Shown here piece after piece: positions 9,599-18,600 of a stretch of DNA of 64,000 bases. The notes below the pieces were generated by a model. The model was not told where the DNA came from. It searched no databases and saw nothing but the letters and a program-made list of their open reading frames with translations. Source of the stretch: Pseudomonas fluorescens (GTDB taxonomy: Bacteria; Pseudomonadota; Gammaproteobacteria; Pseudomonadales; Pseudomonadaceae). Both the position numbers and the translations under genes were made by a program. Every line of letters starts with the position of its first letter. Positions within the stretch are counted from its first letter, which is position 1. Where the stretch lies: NCBI RefSeq assembly GCF_001307155.1, contig NZ_CP012830.1, forward strand, positions 1,667,501 through 1,731,500, given 5' to 3'.

Positions 9599-10120
9599 CG
9601 AACCGCCAACGCCCTGCTGACCGAGGTATTGCAGCAGGATCGGGGCAAACTGGCCGATCATGCCGCTGTCCATGCCCAACGCGGTGAAGGCATTGTTCAG
9701 GTCATTGGTGTTCTTGACGTTGTCCAAGGCGCTGTCCAGGCCTGTCGACTTACCCGGCGAACCACTGAGCAAACCGCTCAAGCCCCCCAGGCTGCCCAAT
9801 GCATTGCTGCCCGACAGCTGATCAAGACCCGGCACTTTATTGGTCAACTGGGAGTAATCGGCCGCGCCCAGCTGATTCTTCGCCAGCCCCAACATGGCTC
9901 CCGTGCCACCAATCGCCTGCTCCGGGGTGACGTTCAGCGAACTCAGCGCGCTCAACAGACCTGCTGCCTGCGGTGTCGGTGCAGCGGCAGCCGTCTTGTC
10001 GCCGCCCTGCATACCGGACACGGCACCGGCCACATCGTTCAGGCTGAAGCCTGCGGCGAAGACCGGGCTGGTCGCCAGCGTCATGAGCGAAGCCAAAGCA
10101 AAACTGCGGGAAATCTTCAT
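9557..10120 (-). CDS. DUF2780 family secreted protein, copy 2
   Basis: A 187-residue paralogue of the upstream-strand neighbour at 8781-9344. It has the same signal peptide type (MKISRSFALASLMTLATS) and the same conserved C-terminus (ILLQ-LGQQGVGGSLLNSLGG). The start at 10120 has AGGAG upstream and matches copy 1. The middle differs: copy 2 is less Gly-rich around residues 100-130. Both copies keep intact reading frames, which suggests both are still under selection. Function unknown. Confidence 0.82.
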   Translation of the reverse strand: MKISRSFALASLMTLATSPVFAAGFSLNDVAGAVSGMQGGDKTAAAAPTPQAAGLLSALSSLNVTPEQAIGGTGAMLGLAKNQLGAADYSQLTNKVPGLDQLSGSNALGSLGGLSGLLSGSPGKSTGLDSALDNVKNTNDLNNAFTALGMDSGMIGQFAPILLQYLGQQGVGGSLLNSLGGIWGAGG

Positions 10121-10344
10121 CAAAACCAACTCCTGAACCCTGAAAGCCACCTGCAATCAGGTGGCGGAAACCAGCCGTTTAACTGGTCGCGATATTAATT
10201 GTTCCCGGCCATTGTGCGCCGCACCGGCTTGCGTGAAATCTAGCCGAAAAATATTTTTCCTGCGCTGCATCCGATCTCTGACTCTCTGCGTATATCAAGC
10301 ACGGACAGACATTCCTGGCCGATTCCTCACCTAGGACAATCACC

Positions 10345-10938
10345 ATGAAGCGCACTACGATTAAAACCCCGTTGATCGCCAGCCTGCTGAGCCTGGCCGT
10401 GACCTGCGGTTTGACCCTCAACAGCGTGCACGCGGCAGACATGAGCCACAACTCTGTAATAGTCGGCGGACAAGCCATGATGCCGAGCAAGGACATCATC
10501 GATAACGCCGTAAACTCGGCGGATCACACCACTCTGGTCGCCGCGGTAAAAGCCGCCGGTCTGGTCGATACCCTCAAGGGTAAAGGCCCGTTCACCGTGT
10601 TCGCACCGGTCAACTCGGCGTTCGCCGCCCTGCCCGCGGGCACCGTCGATACCCTGCTCAAACCCGCGAACAAAGCCACGCTGAGCCACATCCTCACCTA
10701 CCACGTGGTCGCCGGCAAACTCGACATGGCGACGCTGGCCCAGCAGATCAAGGCCGGCGGCGGTAAAGCCGAACTCACCACCGTCAGCGGCGGCAAGCTG
10801 TGGGTGACGATGAACGGCCCGCACAACATCACCCTCAAGGACGAAAAAGGCGTGACCGCCGACATCACTACCTATGACGTGTACCAATCCAACGGCGTAA
10901 TTCAAGTCATCGACAAAGTGCTGATGCCGAAAAGCTAA
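10345..10938 (+). CDS. Fasciclin (FAS1) domain-containing secreted protein
   Basis: A 197-residue exported protein: signal peptide (about 1-31, ending VHAAD), then one FAS1 domain with the H1 motif FTVFAPVNSAF and the H2 motif YHVV. FAS1 domains mediate surface adhesion or ligand binding; some bacterial ones are periplasmic and co-regulated with an ECF sigma factor. Here an ECF sigma/anti-sigma pair follows directly on the same strand, so co-regulation is a reasonable inference. A strong GC-rich hairpin lies after the stop. Confidence 0.87.
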   Translation: MKRTTIKTPLIASLLSLAVTCGLTLNSVHAADMSHNSVIVGGQAMMPSKDIIDNAVNSADHTTLVAAVKAAGLVDTLKGKGPFTVFAPVNSAFAALPAGTVDTLLKPANKATLSHILTYHVVAGKLDMATLAQQIKAGGGKAELTTVSGGKLWVTMNGPHNITLKDEKGVTADITTYDVYQSNGVIQVIDKVLMPKS

Positions 10939-10945
10939 GCGCTGA

Positions 10946-10972
10946 CGCCGGCCCTGTGGATCAGGGCCGGCG
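10946..10972 (+). terminator. GC-rich hairpin after the fasciclin gene
   Basis: An 11-bp stem (CGCCGGCCCTG with its complement) and 5-base loop follow the stop codon. The T tract is weak (TTGCCTT), so termination may be partial and leave some read-through into the sigma factor gene. Confidence 0.55.
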
Positions 10973-10992
10973 TTGCCTTGAGGGCAGTCGCC

Positions 10993-11625
10993 GTGAATGG
11001 AACAACAACGCGCCGTGAACTAACCTCAGCCTGCAACCGACAGCGCATACCCACCGGGATTGTTTGGAGAACGGTCATTTCCAGCGCCGACGCCGAACCG
11101 CTCAGACAGCTGCTCGCCCAGTGTTCACTGGGTGACCGCCGTGCGTTCGAAACGCTCTACCGCAGCGTTGCACCGCGCCTGCATGGTGTAGCGCTGCGCT
11201 TCATGGGGCGCAGCGACCTGGCCGAAGAAGTGCTGCAGGAAAGCTTCGTGCGCATCTGGAACAACGCCTCGCGCTACCAGGCGCATTTGTCGGCGCCGAT
11301 GACCTGGATGATCAACATCACCCGCAACCAGGCCATCGACCAGTTACGCAAACACCGCGACCGCCGCCTCAGCGAACTGGAAGAACAGGCGCTGGTCGAC
11401 GAAGCGCCCTCGGCCCAGGAATTGCTCAGCAGCGACCGTGAAGCCAGTGCGCTAAAGCGCTGCCTCGAGACCCTCGAAGACATGCAGCGTCAATCGATTA
11501 CCGTGGCCTACTTTCACGGCTTGTCCTGCGCTGAACTGGCCGATCATCTGGCGGCGCCCCTGGGCTCGGTCAAGTCCTGGATCCGTCGTGGCATGGAGCG
11601 CCTGCGCAGGTGCCTTGAATCATGA
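10993..11625 (+). CDS. ECF-family RNA polymerase sigma factor
   Basis: A sigma-70 family ECF factor with region 2 (AEEVLQESFVRIW, ITRNQAIDQLRKHR) and region 4 (YFHGLSCAELADHL, LGSVKSWIRRGMERLR). It directs RNA polymerase to a small regulon and is paired with the anti-sigma gene that overlaps its stop by 4 bp (ATGA). The start is uncertain. GTG at 10993 has GAGGG 8 bases upstream. However, conserved sequence begins only near SSADAEPL, and an ATT codon at 11077 has an ideal GGAGA at 6 bases, so a rare ATT start giving about 182 residues is possible. The frame is open upstream to 10978. Confidence 0.85.
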   Translation: MNGTTTRRELTSACNRQRIPTGIVWRTVISSADAEPLRQLLAQCSLGDRRAFETLYRSVAPRLHGVALRFMGRSDLAEEVLQESFVRIWNNASRYQAHLSAPMTWMINITRNQAIDQLRKHRDRRLSELEEQALVDEAPSAQELLSSDREASALKRCLETLEDMQRQSITVAYFHGLSCAELADHLAAPLGSVKSWIRRGMERLRRCLES

Positions 11626-12296
11626 ACTATCAATCCAGAAGCCTGCGCCGTGCCCTCGCCGCCGACTACGCCATTGGCCTGATGCCCGCCGCCGCGCGCC
11701 GCCGCTTCGAACAGCTACTGCTGGACGACGCCGAACTGCGCATCGAACTGGCCAAGTGGCAAGAAAGCCTGGCCAGCCTCAACGAACCGCTGGTGGAAGT
11801 GCCCGTGCCCGATCGGGTGTGGACAGCCATCAATGCGCGAATCGAACCGCAAGAACTGCACGTGCCGGCCAAGCGTCCGTTCTGGAACTGGTTGCGCATA
11901 ACGCTGGCCGTCTGCTCGCTGCTGGTGGCCGTGACGCTGGGCATTCTCTACAACCGCGACAGCAGCCAGTACAGCGCCACCTTGCTCAGCGCCAGCGCAC
12001 AGCCTGCCTTGCGAATCAAGGCTCACGACAATTATCTGCAAGTCGAACCGCTGGCCCTGGCCGCCGTCGCCCCCGGACACAGCCTCGAATTGTGGGCGGT
12101 TCCAGCCGATGGCAAACCGATCTCCCTGGGCGTGATCCCGGCCGGCGGCAAAGGCCAGGTCGCGTTGAGCGAGAAACAGCACGCGCTGTTGGGTAAACCG
12201 ATAGCGCTGGCGGTCAGCCTGGAGCCTGAAGGCGGTTCGCCGACCGGACAACCGACCGGGCCGGTGTTGTATCAGGGGGCATTGGCGGGGTTGTAG
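11622..12296 (+). CDS. Anti-sigma factor, RskA-like
   Basis: A 224-residue single-pass membrane protein. The N-terminal cytoplasmic part (about 1-85) should hold the sigma factor. One membrane helix follows (about 88-108, WLRITLAVCSLLVAV), and the C-terminal domain (LELWAVPADGKPISLG) matches the RskA extracytoplasmic domain. No zinc-binding HxxxCxxC motif is visible. It is translationally coupled to the ECF sigma gene. The usual model is release of the sigma factor on an envelope or redox signal; the signal here is not known. Confidence 0.85.
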   Translation: MNYQSRSLRRALAADYAIGLMPAAARRRFEQLLLDDAELRIELAKWQESLASLNEPLVEVPVPDRVWTAINARIEPQELHVPAKRPFWNWLRITLAVCSLLVAVTLGILYNRDSSQYSATLLSASAQPALRIKAHDNYLQVEPLALAAVAPGHSLELWAVPADGKPISLGVIPAGGKGQVALSEKQHALLGKPIALAVSLEPEGGSPTGQPTGPVLYQGALAGL

Positions 12297-12304
12297 CCAT
12301 CCAC

Positions 12305-12436
12305 TGTGGCGAGGGAGCTTGCTCCCGCTCGGCTGCGAAGCAGTCGTAAACCGACTGACATGTTTTGACTGACACACCAAGGTGAATGGTTTTGGAGCTG
12401 CTTCGCAGCTCAGCGGGAGCAAGCTCCCTCGCCACA
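12305..12436. repeat. REPIN-like element 1 (class A)
   Basis: Outer arms GTGGCGAGGGAGCTTGCTCC and their complement flank a middle of about 60 bases that contains a second, inner inverted pair (CTGCGAAGCAG / CTGCTTCGCAG). It is the first of eleven such elements in the window and lies between the anti-sigma gene and fdhA (convergent). Confidence 0.88.
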
Positions 12437-12467
12437 GGGTTGGGCCATAGGGTTGGTATTCCGAGCA

Positions 12468-12500
12468 TAAAAAACGGCGAACCGAAGGTCGCCGTTTTTG
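12468..12500. terminator. Intrinsic terminator after fdhA
   Basis: An A-run, a 10-bp stem (AAAACGGCGA / TCGCCGTTTT) with an 8-base loop, and a T-run. It serves fdhA on the minus strand and can also work on the plus strand after the anti-sigma gene. Confidence 0.8.
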
Positions 12501-12513
12501 TTTGCGTGAAGCC

Positions 12514-13713
12514 TTACGCCGCGCTAAACAACTTGTGCGGGTCAATCACAAACTTCTTCGGTACGCCGGCATCAAATTCACCGTAACCGCGTGGTGCGTC
12601 GTCGAGGCTGATGACCTCGACACCCACGATGTCGGCAATCTTGATGCGATCCCACATGATCGCCTGCATCAGTTGGCGGTTGTACTTCATGACCGGGGTC
12701 TGGCCGGTGTGGAAGCTGTGGGATTTGGCCCAGCCCAGACCGAAGCGGATGCTCAGACTGCCCATTTTCGCGGCGGCGTCGACGGCACCCGGATCTTCGG
12801 TGACGTACAGGCCAGGAATACCGATTTTGCCAGCGACGCGAACCACGCCCATCAGCGAGTTGAGTACGGTGGCCGGAGCCTCGTGCTTCACGCCGGCATG
12901 GCCGTGACCGCGAGCTTCGAAGCCTACGGCATCGACGGCGCAGTCCACTTCCGGTTCGCCCAACAGTGCAGCGATTTGTTCGTGCAGTGGGGTGTCTGTC
13001 GACAGGTCGGCGATTTCGAAACCCTGAGCCTTGGCATGGGCCAGGCGGATCGGGTTGACGTCACCGATGATCACCACCGCAGCACCCAGCAGGCGAGCGG
13101 AAGCGGCAGCTGCCAGGCCAACCGGGCCGGCGCCGGCGACGTACACCGTGCTGCCAGGGCCAACGCCGGCAGTCACTGCGCCGTGGTAACCGGTGGGAAG
13201 GATGTCGGAGAGACAGGTCAGGTCACGGATTTTTTCCATGGCCCGGTCGCGATCTGGAAGTTTCAGCAGGTTGAAGTCGGCATACGGCACAAACGCGTAT
13301 TCGGCTTGGCCACCGGTCCAGTCACCCATGTCGACATAACCATAGGCACCGCCCGGACGCGCCGGGTTAACGCTCAGGCAGACGCCAGTATGTTGCTCTT
13401 TGCACGAACGGCAACGGCCACAGGCAACGTTGAAAGGTACCGACACCAAGTCGCCGATCTGCAGGTTCTCGACACCGCTGCCCTTCTCGATCACTTCACC
13501 CGTGATCTCGTGGCCCAGCACCAGACCGGTTTGAGCCGTGGTGCGACCACGTACCATGTGCTGGTCGGAACCACAGATATTGGTGGATACCACGCGCAGG
13601 ATGACGCCGTGCTCGATCTTCCTGCCGCGCGGGTCCTGCATTTTGGGATAGTCGATTTTCTGTACTTCGACCTTGCCTGCGCCGAGATACACCACACCAC
13701 GATTACCAGACAT
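12514..13713 (-). CDS. fdhA: Glutathione-independent formaldehyde dehydrogenase
   Basis: A 399-residue zinc-dependent medium-chain dehydrogenase that oxidises formaldehyde to formate with NAD without glutathione. Visible motifs are the catalytic zinc region (CGSDQHMV, GHEITGEV), the structural-zinc cysteines (CGRCRSCKEQHTGVC), and the Rossmann fold (VAGAGPVGLAAA). It is the last gene of the glyA-soxBDAG-purU-fdhA run on the minus strand. Its job there is to remove formaldehyde released by demethylation of glycine betaine derivatives. About 220 bp containing a REP element separate it from purU, so it may also have its own promoter. Confidence 0.93.
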   Translation of the reverse strand: MSGNRGVVYLGAGKVEVQKIDYPKMQDPRGRKIEHGVILRVVSTNICGSDQHMVRGRTTAQTGLVLGHEITGEVIEKGSGVENLQIGDLVSVPFNVACGRCRSCKEQHTGVCLSVNPARPGGAYGYVDMGDWTGGQAEYAFVPYADFNLLKLPDRDRAMEKIRDLTCLSDILPTGYHGAVTAGVGPGSTVYVAGAGPVGLAAAASARLLGAAVVIIGDVNPIRLAHAKAQGFEIADLSTDTPLHEQIAALLGEPEVDCAVDAVGFEARGHGHAGVKHEAPATVLNSLMGVVRVAGKIGIPGLYVTEDPGAVDAAAKMGSLSIRFGLGWAKSHSFHTGQTPVMKYNRQLMQAIMWDRIKIADIVGVEVISLDDAPRGYGEFDAGVPKKFVIDPHKLFSAA

Positions 13714-13817
13714 GCTTTCACCTCGCTGTTGTTTTTATGAAACCGCGTTGCCAACTGAGGGCAACGCGTAGATTGCTTGGGTTAGTGCTTGTGTCTTGTG
13801 TTGTCTGTAAGGGCCTC

Positions 13818-13907
13818 ATCGCGAGCAAGCTTTGCTCCTACGCGGTGATGTCGGCCGTTAGATAACGGGACGACGCGATCACTGCAGGAGCAAGGCTCGC
13901 CCGCGAT
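13818..13907. repeat. REP-type inverted repeat, class B
   Basis: Imperfect inverted arms (ATCGCGAGCAAGCTTTGCTC and GAGCAAGGCTCGCCCGCGAT) in the purU-fdhA gap. Confidence 0.7.
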
Positions 13908-13931
13908 GGGTCGCGAAGCGGCCCCAAAAAT

Positions 13932-14789
13932 CTAAAGAACTACTGTTCTGTTGGCGTTGAGAAACACCCGCCGTTCAATGTGATAACCCACCGCCCGGGC
14001 CAACGTCAGCCCTTCGATATCCCGCCCCTTGGCAATCAGGTCTTCGGGGTAATGACTGTGATCCACCGCTTCCACGCCCTGGGCGATGATCGGGCCTTCG
14101 TCGAGGTCGTTGTTGATGTAGTGCGCCGTGGCGCCCACCAGTTTCACGCCCTTGTTGTAAGCCTGGTGATACGGCTTGGCGCCTTTGAAACCGGGCAGCA
14201 ACGAGTGGTGAATGTTGATCGCCTTACCGTCGAGCTTGCGGCACAGCTCCGGCGACAGCACCTGCATGTAGCGCGCAAGCACCACCAGCTCTGCACCGGA
14301 CTCTTCGATCACCTGCCAGACCTGCCGCTCTTGTGCTGGCTTGTCGTTCGGGTCGAGCGGGAAGTGGTAATAGGGAATCCCGTGCCAGTCGGCCAGCGGC
14401 TTGAGGTCCGGGTGGTTGGACACCACCGCGACTACATCCATCGCCAGTTGGCCAATGCGCTGGCGATAGAGCAAATCGTTGAGGCAGTGATCAGCCTTGG
14501 AGACCATGATCACCACTTTTGGCCGGTGGTGCGGCGGGGTCAGTTCGAACACCATGCCAAACGCGTCGGTCCGTTCGGCCAGGCCTGTGCGGAATGCCTG
14601 TTCGTCGAAACTCGACGGCTGACGGAACTCCACGCGAATGAAGAAACGTGCAGACAGCCGATCATCGAAGGAGTGGTGCTCGGTGACGTAGCAACCCTGT
14701 TCGAACAAAAAGCGGGTCACCGCATCCACCGTGCCCAGGACGCTTGGGCAATGGGCAGTCAAAATCCATGTGTCTGGTGCGCGGCTCAT
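13932..14789 (-). CDS. purU: Formyltetrahydrofolate deformylase
   Basis: A 285-residue enzyme that hydrolyses 10-formyl-THF to formate and THF. An N-terminal ACT domain (about 6-85) precedes the formyltransferase-like catalytic domain. Its N-H-D triad is visible as INIHHSLLP and the aspartate of LDEGPI. In this operon it recycles the folate that picks up one-carbon units from sarcosine oxidase. It stands between soxG and fdhA, with a REPIN element between it and soxG. This would be the betaine-linked paralogue (purU2-type). Confidence 0.93.
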   Translation of the reverse strand: MSRAPDTWILTAHCPSVLGTVDAVTRFLFEQGCYVTEHHSFDDRLSARFFIRVEFRQPSSFDEQAFRTGLAERTDAFGMVFELTPPHHRPKVVIMVSKADHCLNDLLYRQRIGQLAMDVVAVVSNHPDLKPLADWHGIPYYHFPLDPNDKPAQERQVWQVIEESGAELVVLARYMQVLSPELCRKLDGKAINIHHSLLPGFKGAKPYHQAYNKGVKLVGATAHYINNDLDEGPIIAQGVEAVDHSHYPEDLIAKGRDIEGLTLARAVGYHIERRVFLNANRTVVL

Positions 14790-14805
14790 AATGCGGTGAC
14801 TCCTT

Positions 14806-14936
14806 TGTGGCGAGGGAGCTTGCTCCCGTCGGCTGCGTAGCAGTCGTAAATCTACGAATTCGGTCTCACTGGCGGAATGCTATAGATGGCATTGGGGCTG
14901 CTGCGCAGCCCGGCGGGAGCAAGCTCCCTCGCCACA
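14806..14936. repeat. REPIN-like element 2 (class A)
   Basis: Same outer arms as the copy at 12305 and an inner pair CGGCTGCGTAGCAG / CTGCGCAGCCCG. It lies inside the sox-purU operon gap, so it would be transcribed and could fold as a long hairpin. Confidence 0.88.
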
Positions 14937-14938
14937 GA

Positions 14939-15571
14939 TCAGGCCTGGACGCTAAGGCCATACTCAGCCGCTGCATCCTGCAACCATAGCCACCAGTAAT
15001 CCGAGAAGCTGCGACGGATCAGCAGTTCCCAGGTGTCTTCAGCGGTGTGGCGGATCACCAGTTGCGATTTGGCGAACACCGTGCCCACCGCCTTGCCCAC
15101 CGGGAAGTTGTTGGGGTGCACGTCGTAGCTGGTGGACTTCATCAGCACTTCACGGACTTTCGGGCCGCTCAGTTCAAGAATCTGTTGGCCACCGCTGACG
15201 TTGACGATAGCGATATGCAAATCGCCCAGGGCTTCACGCAGTTTTTTCTCGGCGGCGAACTCTTCGCCGCTAGGCACAATCAGCAGCCACTCATCCGGGC
15301 CCATCCATTGCAGGCTGGTTTCGCCTTTGGCGACCACGGTCAGCGCGACCGGCAGTTCAAGGCCCAAGGCCTTGTGCACGCCAGCGGCGAATGCCGGGTT
15401 GTGGGCATCGCCACGAATGGTCAGGTGACCCAGGAGTTTTTTCTCACGCACGGTGACACCGGCGTTTTTACGGCCCTTGCCCACCAGGCTTTGCAGGCCC
15501 GCGTGGTGCAGCGACGACTCGGCCTTTGCCCCAGTGGTTGGGCGCTGTTGGTAAACGTTGGCTGTGGTCAT
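14939..15571 (-). CDS. soxG: Sarcosine oxidase gamma subunit
   Basis: A 210-residue subunit of heterotetrameric sarcosine oxidase. It resembles the folate-binding GcvT fold (for example LGDLHIAIVNVSGGQQILELSG in part), with no cofactor motif of its own. The complex oxidises sarcosine to glycine, producing hydrogen peroxide and 5,10-methylene-THF or formaldehyde. It follows soxA after about 50 bp on the minus strand. Confidence 0.92.
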   Translation of the reverse strand: MTTANVYQQRPTTGAKAESSLHHAGLQSLVGKGRKNAGVTVREKKLLGHLTIRGDAHNPAFAAGVHKALGLELPVALTVVAKGETSLQWMGPDEWLLIVPSGEEFAAEKKLREALGDLHIAIVNVSGGQQILELSGPKVREVLMKSTSYDVHPNNFPVGKAVGTVFAKSQLVIRHTAEDTWELLIRRSFSDYWWLWLQDAAAEYGLSVQA

Positions 15572-15623
15572 AAAGCACCTGTCTTGAATTCGTACGTCGC
15601 CCCCGGAGGGGCGAGCGTTGGTA

Positions 15624-18600
15624 TCACACGTTCTGGCGATCGCCTTTCGGATCGAAGAACACCGAAGAAACGATTTCCGCTTCGATCACGCTGCCGTCGG
15701 CCAACGGCGCGAACACGCGCTCGCCGAGGCGCTTCAAGCCACCTTTGACCACACCCATGGCAAACGAATAGCCAAGGGAGTTGTGGGCGTAGCTGGAGGT
15801 CACGTGACCGACCATGCTCATCGGGATCGTTTGCTTGGTGTTGAACACCAGTTGCGCACCTTCCGGCAGCCATTTGGTCGGGTCGATCGGCTTGAGGCCG
15901 ACCAACTGTTTGCGCTGATCACGCACACAGTCTTCACGGTTCATGCCACGCCAGCCGATCCACGAGAACGGTTTGGTGCGACCGACGCACCAGCCCATGT
16001 TCAGGTCGTCCGGGGTCATCGAGCTGTCAGTGTCCTGGCCGACGATGATGAACCCCTTCTCGGCCCGCAGGACGTGCATGGTTTCAGTGCCGTACGGCGT
16101 CAGGTTGTACTTCTTGCCAGCCTCGACGATTTTTTCCAGGACGCCCATGGCGTAGTCGGCCTGTACGTTGACTTCGTACGACAGCTCACCGGTAAACGAA
16201 ATCCGGAACACCCGCGCCGGCACACCACCGACCAAACCTTCTTTCCAGGTCATGAACGGGAAACCGTCCCGGTCCAGATCGATGTCGGTGACTTCGCTGA
16301 GCAGCTTGCGGCTGTTCGGCCCCGACAGGGTCATGGTCGCCCAGTGGTCGGTAACCGAGGTGAAGTACACCTTCAGGTCTGGCCATTCGGTCTGGTGGTA
16401 GATTTCCAGCCATTGCAGCACGCGCGCAGCGCCGCCGGTGGTGGTGGTCATCACGAAGTGGTTGTCGGCGAGGCAAGCAGTAACGCCGTCGTCGAAGACC
16501 ATCCCGTCTTCTTTACACATCAGGCCATAACGAGCCTTGCCCACGTCGAGCTTGGTCCAGGCGTTGGTATAGACGCGGTTGAGGAACTCACGCGCATCCG
16601 GGCCTTGAATGTCGATCTTGCCGAGTGTCGAGGCATCCAGCAGGCCAACGCTTTCACGCACGGCCAGGCATTCGCGTTTGACCGCGGCATGCAGGTCTTC
16701 ACCGTTTTTCGGGAAGTACCAAGGACGCTTCCACTGACCGACGTCTTCAAACTCGGCGCCGTTCTTCACGTGCCAGGCGTGCAGTGCGGTGTAACGCACT
16801 GGTTCGAAGATGTGCCCACAGTGACGACCGGCTACCGCGCCGAAAGTCACCGGCGTGTAGTTCGGACGGAACATGGTGGTGCCCATCTGCGGGATGGTCA
16901 CGTTCAGCGAACGGGCGGCGATGGCCAGACCGTTGACGTTGCCGAGCTTGCCCTGGTCAGTACCAAAGCCCAGTGCGGTGTAACGCTTGACGTGCTCGAC
17001 CGACTCGAAGCCCTCGCGGGTCGCCAGTTCGATCGCAGCCGCGGTGACGTCGTTCTGCAGGTCGACGAATTGCTTCGGCGCACGTGCGGTAGCCTTTTCA
17101 TGCGGCACCTGGAACAGCGCCAGAGTCGGCTCTTCCACACGACTCAAGGCTTTAGGCAAGACACCTTCGACCGCTTTGAAGCCGGCTTCGCTGGCCGCGC
17201 GCACACCGCCTTCAAAACCGTCGGCCAAGGAATCGCCGAGGCTGTAGACGCCATTGATGCCGCCCACGCAAACGCGTTTTTGCGGTGCTTCGCCCGGGAT
17301 GAAACCGAGGATGTCTTCACGCCAGATCGGTTTGCCACCCAAGTGCGACGCCAGGTGAACCACCGGGCTGTAGCCGCCGGAACTGGCAACCAGATCGCAT
17401 TCAAGCCACTCGCCAGGGCTGGTGACGGTGTGCGCCTTGACGTCGATCGCGGCAACACGAGCAGCGGTGACGCGCTTGCTGCCGCGTGCTTCGATGACAG
17501 CACTGCCGGTCAGGATACGGATGCCTTTGGCGCGCGCTTCTTCGACCAGCGCACCGCGAGGATTGCTCCGCGCATCGGCGATGGCCACCACTTGCAGGCT
17601 GGCGTCGAGCCAGTCCAGCGCCACGCGGTAGGCGTGATCGTTGTTGGTCGACAGCACCAGTTTCTTGCCCGGTGCTACGCCGTAACGGCGCACGTAAGTC
17701 GAGACGGCGCCGGCGAGCATGTTGCCCGGCACGTCGTTGTTGCCGTAGACCAGTGGACGCTCGTGAGCCCCCGTTGCCAGCACTACGCGCTTGGCGCGAA
17801 CCCGGTGGATACGCTGACGAACCTGGCCGATCGGTGCGCGGTCGCCGAGGTGATCGGTGAGGCGTTCGTGAATGGTCAGGAAGTTGTGGTCGTGGTAACC
17901 GTTGACGGTCGCACGAGGCAACAGCAACACGTCAGGGGTGTTCTTGAGCTCGGCAATGACGCTGGCGACCCACTCGGTGGCTGGTTTGCCGTCGAGGCTT
18001 TCACGGGAATCGAGCAGGCTGCCGCCAAACTCTTCCTGTTCATCGGCCAGAATCACTCGGGCGCCGCTGCGCGCAGCTGCCAAGGCAGCCGCCAGACCGG
18101 CCGGGCCACCGCCGACGATCAGCACGTCGCAGTGCTGGTTCATGTAGTCGTAGGTGTCCGGATCGTTTTCGGTCGGCGAACGACCGAGACCTGCAGCCTT
18201 ACGAATGTACTTCTCGTAGGTCATCCAGAACGATTGCGGGTACATGAAGGTTTTGTAGTAGAAGCCCGGCGGCATCAGCTTGCCGCCGACCTTGCCGAGA
18301 ATCCCCATCATGTCGTTGTTTACGCTCGGCCAGCCGTTGGTGCTGGTAGCGACGAGGCCCTGGTACAGCGCCTGCTGAGTGGCGCGCACGTTAGGAATTT
18401 GCGTGGCTTCGGTAGCACCGATCTGCAGCACCGCGTTCGGCTCTTCAGCGCCTGCGGCGAAGATCCCGCGAGGACGCGAATACTTGAAGCTGCGACCGAT
18501 GATGTCGACGCCGTTGGCCAGCAATGCAGCGGCCAGGGAGTCGCCTTCAAAGCCCTTGTAGACCTGACCGTTGAAGGTGAAGCTCAGGACTTTGTTGCGG

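Larger units (their letters stand above)
8682..10205. repeat. Tandem duplication of about 776 bp (unit 1 about 8682-9428, unit 2 about 9458-10205)
   Basis: The segment from the last 47 or so codons of the acyltransferase through the whole DUF2780 gene and its leader occurs twice in direct orientation. Matching landmarks (AACGATCCGG at 8682 and 9458; ATTGTTCC at 9421 and 10198) are 776-777 bp apart. The copies have diverged by scattered substitutions and some indels in the Gly-rich region, so the event is not recent. Confidence 0.9.
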
